Assembly (NCBI GenBank): GCA_947502595.1
Contig: CANNAM010000007.1
Location: 1-64,000 of the forward strand
From: an uncultured Marinicella sp.
GTDB lineage: Bacteria; Pseudomonadota; Gammaproteobacteria; Xanthomonadales; Marinicellaceae
DNA length: 64,000 bases
Direction of reading: 5' to 3'
Under the pieces are notes generated by a model. The model saw only the letters and a program-made list of their open reading frames with translations, ran no database searches and was not told the origin of the DNA. This document shows, piece after piece, positions 56,982 to 64,000 of the stretch (position 1 is its first letter; each line of letters begins with the position of its first letter). A program made the position numbers and the translations under genes.

Positions 56982-57695
56982 ATGGAAAATTTAGAGTTTG
57001 ATCAACACACTTCGCAAGAATACAACATCGAGTTAGCAGCTGTGAAAAACCAATTGTTGATAATGGGGGGCATGGTAGAAAAACAGTTGGTTAATGCGAT
57101 GCATGCTTTGTTAAATGGTGACAAGTTATTGGCAGAGCAGGTGATAAATACTGAATCTGCAATCAATGCAATGGAAGTTAAAATTGATGAAGAGTGCACC
57201 CGCATCATAGCCAGGCGACAACCAGCCGCCAGTGACTTGCGTTTAATTATTGCGGTTATTAAGTGCATTACAGATTTAGAAAGGGTGGGTGATGAGGCTG
57301 AAAAAATTGCAAAAACTGCCCGCCGCCTGGTGCTAAAAAAATACCATGGAAAATTTTATTCTGAACTCCAGGAGTTGGCAGAGTTGGTGTCTATGAATTT
57401 ATCACAAACCTTAACAGCCATGGCGAGACTGGATGCAGACAGTGCCCTAAAAGCTGCAGAATTCGATGCCAAAATCAACGATAAATTTGACCAACTGAAT
57501 GGCAAACTGATTAAATATATGGTCAATCATCAAGATGATTTAAAATTGGTGTTAAGGCTCAGTTGGTGCGCAAGAGCGCTTGAAAGGGTAGGTGATCATG
57601 CAAAAAATATTTGTGAATACATCATTTATTTGATCAAGGGTAAGGATGTAAGGCATAAGAATTTAGACAAAATACGAAGTAAGTATTTTGAATGA
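56982..57695 (+). CDS. phoU: Phosphate signalling protein PhoU
   Basis: A 237-residue all-helical protein with the two PhoU repeats; metal-binding motifs of the family are visible (ITDLERVGDEAEKIAKTARR and RALERVGDHAKNICEYIIYL). It links Pst transport to PhoR so the regulon is off in high phosphate. It starts 13 bp after pstB and is the last gene of pstCAB-phoU, converging on the kinase gene. Confidence 0.97.
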   Translation: MENLEFDQHTSQEYNIELAAVKNQLLIMGGMVEKQLVNAMHALLNGDKLLAEQVINTESAINAMEVKIDEECTRIIARRQPAASDLRLIIAVIKCITDLERVGDEAEKIAKTARRLVLKKYHGKFYSELQELAELVSMNLSQTLTAMARLDADSALKAAEFDAKINDKFDQLNGKLIKYMVNHQDDLKLVLRLSWCARALERVGDHAKNICEYIIYLIKGKDVRHKNLDKIRSKYFE

Positions 57696-57770
57696 TACCA
57701 GGCTTTCTTGAATTAAAACTACAGCTTTACATTAACCCAAGGTTGGCGTGGATGTCAGTTTGGTGCAGAC

Positions 57771-58952
57771 TCAGTCACAAGAAGCAATGATTTGTTCTAG
57801 CTTTTCTGGGTTGATGGTTTTTAACCGCCCTCTGGCATCTTCTTCCTTGCAGTCATAATTGGTCAGAATATCTATGTAATGCTGCTCAGCAACATCAAAG
57901 TTTTCTACGTTAAAAAAGCTGTTAGCAGCTGACAGTTTTTTATTTAACTCAACCTTTTGGGTTGGGGTTAGTTGGGCCAAGTTGACATCAACTTTATTGT
58001 TTTGTTGGTTGATAAACCAGTACCCCAGTAACACCACCATACCCACCACGATTCCAGTGATGATATAGGACATAGGACGGTGCGATTTCTTTGTGGCACG
58101 TAATTCAGGCAAAGGATCAAGTGATTGTGTGTCGTTCATGGGTTTTAAACGACGCAGGTATTTTTTCAGTTGCGCAATCAACTGAGTGGTGTTTTGAAAT
58201 CGGTCATCGGGATTTTTAGCCAACAATTTATTCAGCAATGATTGGTAGCGGGCTTTTTCTGCCGGTAGGTCTGGAATGGGTTCATGTACATGGGCATAAC
58301 TGATGGCGAAAGTATCAGTGCCTTCAAATACTTTTTTCCCTATCAGCATTTCGTACAGCACCACGCCCAAAGCATAGATGTCAGAGCGCTCATCAATTTC
58401 TTTGCCCAATGCACGTTCAGGACTCATGTAATGTGGGGTGCCAACCACCGCGCCAACCTTGGTGAATTCACTGACCGAATTTTGAGCTTTGGCGATGCCA
58501 AAATCAACCAACACTGCTTGTCCATCTTCATGAAATAAAATATTTTCTGGTTTGATGTCACGGTGTAAAGTGCCACGCTTATGTGCATGTTCCAAGGCTT
58601 TGGCCATATCGAGCATGATGTTGAACGCTTCCAGTTCAGTGATCCCAGCCTTGATTTTTTGCTTAAGGTCGCCGCCGCCTAAAATCTCCATGGCCAAATA
58701 ATAATTGTGTTCAATCACGCCACAGGCAAATACAGTGACAATATTGGGGTGTGAAAACTGGGCTACCGTATCGCCTTCTTTTTGTAAATCTTCGAGGATT
58801 TTCGGGTCATTGCCTTGTGGCATGACAATTTTGATGGCTACTTTTCGTTTTGGCTCCAATTGTTCACCTAAGAAAACCCTTGCCATACCACCACGGCCAA
58901 TTTCTTTGCCTAAAGTAAAATTTGGAATTTCAATTTCGAAGGATTCTTCCAT
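57771..58952 (-). CDS. Transmembrane Ser/Thr protein kinase (PknB/Hanks type)
   Basis: A 393-residue kinase. The kinase domain (residues 12-270) has the glycine loop GKEIGRGGMARVFLG, the ATP lysine in VAIKIV, catalytic HRDIKPENI (H130), DFGIAK and the APE-equivalent SPERALG, so it should be active. A transmembrane helix at about 290-312 (YIITGIVVGMVVLLGYWF) puts a short C-terminal domain (about 80 residues, ending with a Cys-containing tail) outside the membrane as a possible sensor. No phosphatase or FHA partner is adjacent. It is divergent from the wax-ester synthase gene. Confidence 0.93.
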   Translation of the reverse strand: MEESFEIEIPNFTLGKEIGRGGMARVFLGEQLEPKRKVAIKIVMPQGNDPKILEDLQKEGDTVAQFSHPNIVTVFACGVIEHNYYLAMEILGGGDLKQKIKAGITELEAFNIMLDMAKALEHAHKRGTLHRDIKPENILFHEDGQAVLVDFGIAKAQNSVSEFTKVGAVVGTPHYMSPERALGKEIDERSDIYALGVVLYEMLIGKKVFEGTDTFAISYAHVHEPIPDLPAEKARYQSLLNKLLAKNPDDRFQNTTQLIAQLKKYLRRLKPMNDTQSLDPLPELRATKKSHRPMSYIITGIVVGMVVLLGYWFINQQNNKVDVNLAQLTPTQKVELNKKLSAANSFFNVENFDVAEQHYIDILTNYDCKEEDARGRLKTINPEKLEQIIASCD

Positions 58953-59041
58953 TAACTGCTGCGGACGGTATATTTTCTATATTTAATCATGCTTTCTATT
59001 ATAATGAAGGAAGGATAAATTAAAACGAATAAATTTTCTCT

Positions 59042-60496
59042 ATGTTCCAATACATTGATAACAAGAAAGAACCGATGCGCAAAGTCGACACGGCTTGGTT
59101 GCGAATGGAATCTCCGCATAATTTAATGATGATAACGGGTTTGTTATTTTTAGATAAAATGCCTGATCATGATCAATTTATTGCGGCATTAGAGAAAAAG
59201 TTTCTAAAGTACCGCCGTTTTCGACAGTTAGCACACCAATCTGCCAGTGGTTCATATTGGCAAGATGATAAGTATTTTGATATGGCAGCGCATGTCAGAA
59301 GGGTGGCTTTGCCGGGACGTGGTGATTACCAGGAACTGCAAGATTATGTCAGCAACTTGGCCTCCACGCCGTTGGATAAAAACAAACCCCTGTGGTCTTT
59401 TCATATCGTGGAAAATTACAACCAAGGCCCAGTAGTGGTGGCGCGCATCCACCATTGTTACGCCGATGGCATTGCATTGATTCAGGTGCTGTTATCAATG
59501 ACCAGTACCAGTCGAGCCAAAAGTTTAGATTTTGATGTTGATGAAACCACAAAAGAAAAACACCAAAAACTGGGTTTGTTAAAGCAGGTAGTCAATCCAG
59601 CTAAAAAACAATGGGACCATTCTTTGAAAATGTTGAATGATGTAACAGACTTGGGTAAAAAGCTGCTACAAGACCCTTCGTTGATTGACAAAGGCTTTGG
59701 CGATACGGTTGATATTGCCGAAGAGTTATTCAATGCATTGACCTTAAGCGACGACCCTGAAACTGTCTATAAGTCGGAGCTGTGTACCCGCAAACGTGTC
59801 GCCTGGTCCCAGTCCCTGCCGTTAGATGAGGTTAAAGCCATTGCCAAAGCCACCGGCACCACTGTTAATGACGTGCTGATTTCAAATTTAGCTGGGGCAT
59901 TACGCGAGTACATGTTGGAACGCGGTGATGACCCAAACAGTAAAGTAATCAGGGCCACTGTGCCGGTCAATCTAAGGCCTTTGAAACATGCCAAAGAACT
60001 GGGTAATCACTTTGGGTTGGTGTTTTTGAATTTGCCTATTTTTGAAGCCAATCCGTTGCGCCGTTTGGCTTATGTACATGATGAGATGAACGCCTTGAAA
60101 AAGTCGAAACAAGCCTTGGTCTCACTGGGGCTGTTGAGTATGGTTGGTTTAGCACCGCTGGCAGTACAAAACCTGCTGTTGAATTTGTTTTCTAAGAAAG
60201 CCACCGCTGTTTTGACCAATGTGCCTGGCCCATCTGTACCTCTGTACATTGCAGGCTGTAAAGTGGAAAAAACCATGTTCTGGGTGCCTCAAAATGGCAC
60301 CATTGGGATGGGCATCAGTATTTTATCTTACAATGGCAATGTTGAGTTTGGTTTGATAGTAGATAAGAAATCAGTGCCTCAACCCCACCAGGTGATTGTG
60401 CGTTTTCCTGAACAGTTTGCCCAATTAAAAGAGTTGATGATGCTCCATCCTTGGGACGGTGAAGTGCATGCTGATCTTCTGGATGAGTACATTTAA
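59042..60496 (+). CDS. Wax-ester synthase / diacylglycerol acyltransferase (WS/DGAT)
   Basis: A 484-residue acyltransferase using acyl-CoA to make wax esters or triacylglycerol storage lipid. The catalytic motif HHxxxDG is H137-H138-CYA-D142-G143 (ARIHHCYADGIALIQVLLS). Other blocks are the N-terminal DTAWLRMESPHNLMMITGLL, TVNDVLISNLAGALREYML and the C-terminal NVPGPSVPLYIAGCKV. Whether waxes or TAG are made cannot be told from sequence. It stands alone, divergent from the kinase. Confidence 0.94.
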   Translation: MFQYIDNKKEPMRKVDTAWLRMESPHNLMMITGLLFLDKMPDHDQFIAALEKKFLKYRRFRQLAHQSASGSYWQDDKYFDMAAHVRRVALPGRGDYQELQDYVSNLASTPLDKNKPLWSFHIVENYNQGPVVVARIHHCYADGIALIQVLLSMTSTSRAKSLDFDVDETTKEKHQKLGLLKQVVNPAKKQWDHSLKMLNDVTDLGKKLLQDPSLIDKGFGDTVDIAEELFNALTLSDDPETVYKSELCTRKRVAWSQSLPLDEVKAIAKATGTTVNDVLISNLAGALREYMLERGDDPNSKVIRATVPVNLRPLKHAKELGNHFGLVFLNLPIFEANPLRRLAYVHDEMNALKKSKQALVSLGLLSMVGLAPLAVQNLLLNLFSKKATAVLTNVPGPSVPLYIAGCKVEKTMFWVPQNGTIGMGISILSYNGNVEFGLIVDKKSVPQPHQVIVRFPEQFAQLKELMMLHPWDGEVHADLLDEYI

Positions 60497-60590
60497 CAGG
60501 TCTTTAAACTTTTACCTGTCACTTTTGGCACTTCAATATCTGCTTGGTTTCGCGCTATAATCATTGCTTAATTATTTATTGGAGCTGTTT

Positions 60591-61169
60591 ATGCGCGGAA
60601 TGAGTTTGTTGTTGTTTATTGTTTTGATAGTCGGTGCTGTGGTAATTTGGGGCATCTCGATATACAACCGTTTGGTAAAAAAGCGCAACCATGTGGAAGA
60701 TGGTTGGAGCGGTATTGATGTGCAACTAAAAAGGCGTTATGACCTGATTCCAAACATTGTTAATGTGGTAAAAAAATATGCCGAGCATGAACAGTCAACT
60801 TTGGAAAAAGTGATTAACTTGCGTAATGCAGCGCAAAGGTCGCAATCACCAGGCAGCCAAACCCCAGGCCAGCAAAGCCAAGATGAGCAAAAGCTTTCGC
60901 AAGCCTTGTCTGGTTTGATGATTCAGGTTGAAGCTTACCCAGATTTGAAAGCCAACAGCAATTTCATCGACCTACAACAACAGCTACAAAAAATTGAAGA
61001 TGACATCCAATATGCACGCCGTTATTACAATGGTGCTGTTCGAGAATACAACACTGCGGTGCAGTCATTTCCGAGCAACTTCATTGCCAACAAATACGAT
61101 TTTAGAGCAGCTGAGTTTTTTGAGTTAGAAAATCCTAAACATGCTGAAAACCCTGAAGTGAAACTGTAA
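60591..61169 (+). CDS. LemA family protein
   Basis: A 193-residue protein with an N-terminal hydrophobic helix (LLLFIVLIVGAVVIWGISIY) and a long helical bundle: NHVEDGWSGIDVQLKRRYDL followed by IPNIVNVVKKYAEHEQST, the LemA signature. A Gln/Ser-rich loop is at residues 80-105. The start is the ATG at 60591 with GGAG seven bases upstream; the frame from 60564 is less likely. LemA proteins have no settled function; next to a DUF2207 gene they are often found in a membrane complex, which is inference here. Confidence 0.92.
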   Translation: MRGMSLLLFIVLIVGAVVIWGISIYNRLVKKRNHVEDGWSGIDVQLKRRYDLIPNIVNVVKKYAEHEQSTLEKVINLRNAAQRSQSPGSQTPGQQSQDEQKLSQALSGLMIQVEAYPDLKANSNFIDLQQQLQKIEDDIQYARRYYNGAVREYNTAVQSFPSNFIANKYDFRAAEFFELENPKHAENPEVKL

Positions 61170-61173
61170 CTCC

Positions 61174-63066
61174 ATGCGCTTAAAATTACACTTTACCCTG
61201 TTGCTGTTACTGCTGGTTGGGCCGGTTTTTGCTGTTGAGCACATCAAGCACTTCCACAGTGACATACAGGTTCATGCAGATGGCAACATACTGGTCACCG
61301 AAACCATCACCGTACAGGTAGAGCATAACAACATCAAACGCGGAATTTTTCGAGATTTTCCAACCTTGTATAAAACGGCCTTGTTGACTAAATCGACAGT
61401 AGATTTTGAGGTGATCTCGGTGCTGCGCAATGGCCAAGCCGAAAATCACTCCACGGAACAACTCAGCAATGGCATCAGACTCTATATCGGTAGCCCATCC
61501 CGCAGGGTTGAAAAGGGGGAGCAAGTTTATTCAATAACGTATCGCACCAACCGCCAAATTGCTTTTATGGAGGACCATGACCGGTTTGCGTGGAATGTGA
61601 CCGGTAATGATTGGCGTTTCCGTATGAACCGAGTTACGGCCGAGGTACGGTTACCAGCAGGTGTTTCAATGACCATGGTCAAGCAGGGTGTATGGACTGG
61701 TTTTGCAGGTGAAGCTGGTGCTGATTACAGCAGTAAGGTCAACGACAATGTCATATTTATCGAGAGCACATCACCACTTGAGCCTTACCAAGGCATGACA
61801 TTCAGTCTAGAGATACCCAAAGGCCTCATCATCAACCATTCCAACGAGTGGTTAAATTTTCTCAATGATAATTTGTTATGGGTGTTGATGTTGGTTACTT
61901 TGTTGTCATTGCTGACCTTCTATTTATTGGCTTGGCATCAGGTGGGCCGTGATCCAGAACCGGGTGTTATCATGCCCTTGTTCTATCCGCCCAAAGACAT
62001 TTCTCCTGCAGCCATGCGCTATATTTTAGAGGAAAAAGCCAACCACAAGAATTTCACTGCCGCTTTGATTAGTTTGGCCGTCAAAGGTTACGTGAAGCTT
62101 AAAAAAACCAGCAGTGGTTATCAGGTCATCAAAACAGACGTCAGTGGTAAGCAGCTGGAGCCACAATCATCAGGTGAAGCCATTATTATGAAACGCCTAC
62201 TCAATGGCGGCCGAAAAAAAATCACCATTGATAAAACTTACGACGCAAAAGTTAAAACTGCCATCAGTCAAGTCAGTAAAAAGCTGAAAAGTGAGTACCA
62301 AGAAAAATGCTTCAAAGACAATAAAGCACTGGGCTATTTGGGCATCGGTATCAGTTTATTGGTGTTGGTGTTTTTTATGTTGCATTTGAATGTTTTCAGA
62401 ATCAATAGCCTCGCAGCTGTGGTGGCGCCCTTTGGTGTCACGGTTTTCGTGTTGTTTATGTTGTTCAAATCCAGCCGTGGTTTGTGGAATGTATTAGGCT
62501 CATTGTTCCATGTGGTCTTTATGGTCATTGTTTTCAGCGCATCTTCCGGTAATTTTTCAGCTGGTGGTTTTCCTAAGGAAGTCTTGTTTATGGCTGTGTT
62601 TTTGGTGGTGGTTAATGCCATTTTCATATACTTGCTAAAGTCTCCGACTCCATTCGGTCGCCAACTGATGGATAAAATTGAAGGATTTAAGCTGTACCTA
62701 TCAACAGCAGAGCAGCATCGTTTAGACATCATGCACCCACCTGAAATGACACCTGAATTATTTGAGAAATACCTGCCTTATGCCATCGCTTTGAATGTGG
62801 AAAACCAATGGTCTGAAAGGTTTGCTAACCACCTTAAAGCGGCAGGCACAGACCCTGGTGATTATGATTACCGACCTGATTGGTATTCTGGGGGGCGGTT
62901 CAATGTTGCAAACTCAGCTGGTGGCATCGGTGAAATGAGTCGCACCATGGCTTCCAGTGTGGCGGCTGCAGCTGTACCTCCATCATCTTCATCAGGTGGT
63001 GGTTTTTCATCAGGCGGCGGCTTTTCAGGCGGCGGCGGTGGCGGTGGTGGTGGTGGCGGCTGGTGA
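61174..63066 (+). CDS. DUF2207 membrane protein with poly-glycine tail
   Basis: A 630-residue protein. The signal peptide is MRLKLHFTLLLLLLVGPVFA. The DUF2207 extracytoplasmic domain follows (IKHFHSDIQVHADGNILVTE; ETITVQVEHNNIKRGIFRDF). Transmembrane helices lie at about 228-250 and three or four more at about 385-490. A cytoplasmic-type segment with MDKIEGFKLYLSTAEQHRLD is conserved in the family. The last 30 residues are a Gly/Ser tail ending in a run of eleven glycines and Trp. It follows lemA by 4 bp. Function unknown. Confidence 0.9.
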   Translation: MRLKLHFTLLLLLLVGPVFAVEHIKHFHSDIQVHADGNILVTETITVQVEHNNIKRGIFRDFPTLYKTALLTKSTVDFEVISVLRNGQAENHSTEQLSNGIRLYIGSPSRRVEKGEQVYSITYRTNRQIAFMEDHDRFAWNVTGNDWRFRMNRVTAEVRLPAGVSMTMVKQGVWTGFAGEAGADYSSKVNDNVIFIESTSPLEPYQGMTFSLEIPKGLIINHSNEWLNFLNDNLLWVLMLVTLLSLLTFYLLAWHQVGRDPEPGVIMPLFYPPKDISPAAMRYILEEKANHKNFTAALISLAVKGYVKLKKTSSGYQVIKTDVSGKQLEPQSSGEAIIMKRLLNGGRKKITIDKTYDAKVKTAISQVSKKLKSEYQEKCFKDNKALGYLGIGISLLVLVFFMLHLNVFRINSLAAVVAPFGVTVFVLFMLFKSSRGLWNVLGSLFHVVFMVIVFSASSGNFSAGGFPKEVLFMAVFLVVVNAIFIYLLKSPTPFGRQLMDKIEGFKLYLSTAEQHRLDIMHPPEMTPELFEKYLPYAIALNVENQWSERFANHLKAAGTDPGDYDYRPDWYSGGRFNVANSAGGIGEMSRTMASSVAAAAVPPSSSSGGGFSSGGGFSGGGGGGGGGGGW

Positions 63067-63110
63067 TGCCACGAATAATAATTAAATTAATATGTACAGG
63101 AGTTTAACTT

Positions 63111-63434
63111 ATGTTTGATGAACTATTTGGTGCAATCATTGAAGGCTTGGTGGCTCTTTTTGCAGCCATTTGGGAAGGCCTGTCCAGTTTGTTTGAACTG
63201 CTGGCAGAAGGCTTCACGGCTTTGGTGCAAGGCATAGCGGGTTTGTTTATGGAAGATGCCGCTGGGGTGGGTATAGCAGCTATCTTCGCGGTATTCTTGT
63301 TGTTTTTCATCGAATTGATTGCTTGGGTGTTTTACTTTTTATTCGAGCTGGTGATGATGTTGGTGGAGCGCCGCAAACCCAAGAAAGTCAAAAAGCCAGT
63401 CATATGGCGACCTAAAGCCACAGGCAAAAACTGA
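63111..63434 (+). CDS. Small membrane protein of unknown function
   Basis: A 107-residue protein with an N-terminal run of amphipathic, hydrophobic segments (FDELFGAIIEGLVALFAAIW), a clear transmembrane stretch (AAIFAVFLLFFIELIAWVFY) and a basic C-terminus (ERRKPKKVKKPVIWRPKATG), implying a cytoplasmic tail. No family recognised. It lies 44 bp after the DUF2207 gene, so a lemA-DUF2207-this operon is likely. Confidence 0.75.
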   Translation: MFDELFGAIIEGLVALFAAIWEGLSSLFELLAEGFTALVQGIAGLFMEDAAGVGIAAIFAVFLLFFIELIAWVFYFLFELVMMLVERRKPKKVKKPVIWRPKATGKN

Positions 63435-63688
63435 AATTGTATTTAAGCACTTGCTTATAAGCACATAATTCCAATTGTTCATTGATTAGCTGCTATGCAT
63501 ACTGCAGGTAAGAGCTATAGCTGTAGTTGCTTTGGTTTAACCATTTGACAACATTGCCAATCATTGTGTCAGCATGCCTTTACAAAATTCTTAATGTTTG
63601 CATAAAAGCCGTAACAAAAATATGCAAATAGCTATAAACTATAAATGGTGAGTATTTATAACATTAATATAAGTAACGAAGACTGATC

Positions 63689-64000
63689 ATGTTTGAGTTT
63701 GGCCCATATCAGCTCGATCCTGCAACCGTGCGATTGTCCAAGAATGGTGTTTCGATTGAAATAGAGCCACAAGTATTCAACACCTTATTGTTGTTGATTG
63801 AAAACCGTGAGCGTGTGGTCAGTAAGGACGAGCTACTGACTAAAATCTGGCATGGACGCGTGGTGTCTGATCATGTCATTACACGAATCATTTATGAATT
63901 GCGTAAAGCTTTAGATGATAAAAGTTCACTACACTCACACATCAGAACTGTAAGGGGTAAAGGCTACCAGTTTATTGCTATTGTCAATGAAAGCCATGGG
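63689..64000 (+). CDS. CadC-like winged-helix transcriptional regulator (3' end outside window)
   Basis: The first 104 codons of a regulator from the ATG at 63689. The translated start is MFEFGPYQLDPATVRLSKNG, then IEPQVFNTLLLLIENRERVV, SKDELLTKIWHGRVVSDHVI and RTVRGKGYQFIAI: a complete OmpR/PhoB-type winged helix with no receiver domain in front. That is the layout of CadC/ToxR-like proteins, where a membrane or TPR sensor region follows; the rest is beyond the window. A 254-bp gap precedes it with no other gene. Confidence 0.9.
   Translation, partial: MFEFGPYQLDPATVRLSKNGVSIEIEPQVFNTLLLLIENRERVVSKDELLTKIWHGRVVSDHVITRIIYELRKALDDKSSLHSHIRTVRGKGYQFIAIVNESHG

Overview
The window is chromosomal DNA of a low-GC gammaproteobacterium. 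Three conserved gene blocks point to this group: leuS-lptE-holA; thrS-infC-rpmI-rplT-pheS-pheT-ihfA-merR; and tyrS / mepM-anmK next to ypjD-corB / ffh. Some secreted proteins carry features common in the Xanthomonadales/Wenzhouxiangella/Marinicella part of the class: a C-terminal 'IFADGFE' tail, a DUF3011 protein and DUF4124-like protein. I therefore infer a marine Marinicella-like relative, but only 16S or marker-gene comparison could settle that. No rRNA, insertion sequence, phage or CRISPR array was seen. One tRNA (Pro-GGG) is present.

Layout. 1-5.6 kb: the N-terminal 1,400 residues of a giant repeat-rich secreted protein (minus), a lipocalin, and a decayed gene. 5.7-12 kb: a membrane thioredoxin, leuS-lptE-holA and a photolyase. 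12-22 kb: tyrS, mepM, anmK, corB, ypjD, ffh and dgt. 22-27.6 kb: a secreted endonuclease I with lamin-tail domains, then a complete RiPP operon of the HvfA/bufferin class (hvfA-hvfB-hvfC-hvfX, minus). 27.7-31.2 kb: a heterodimeric-E1 2-oxoacid dehydrogenase operon. 31.5-38.4 kb: tryptophan dioxygenase, aconitase, a DUF6502 regulator-like gene, an unusual pdxJ and an unknown secreted protein. 38.5-46.2 kb: the translation-factor/IHF block and tRNA-Pro. 46.6-50 kb: a DUF3011 protein, malate dehydrogenase and a porin. 50-57.7 kb: a full phosphate regulon (phoR, phoB, pstS, pstC, pstA, pstB, phoU). 57.8-64 kb: a Ser/Thr kinase, a wax-ester synthase/DGAT, LemA and DUF2207 proteins, and the start of a CadC-like regulator.

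The most notable system is the RiPP operon at 24.7-27.6 kb. Its precursor carries sixteen EGKCG motifs, and every cysteine in the protein sits in such a motif. A DUF692 (MNIO) iron enzyme and its DUF2063 partner overlap in reading frame and are followed by a DoxX-like membrane protein. By family knowledge this should make a copper-binding, thio-modified periplasmic peptide. This precursor looks unusually long and multivalent.

The phosphate region works as one unit. Canonical Pho boxes (two 7-bp repeats, 11-bp period) precede phoB, pstS and the divergent porin gene, the first two each with a -10 hexamer 10 bp downstream. A terminator separates pstS from pstCAB-phoU, which would favour excess binding protein. 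The order phoR-phoB is the reverse of the usual one, so phoB has its own Pho-box promoter.
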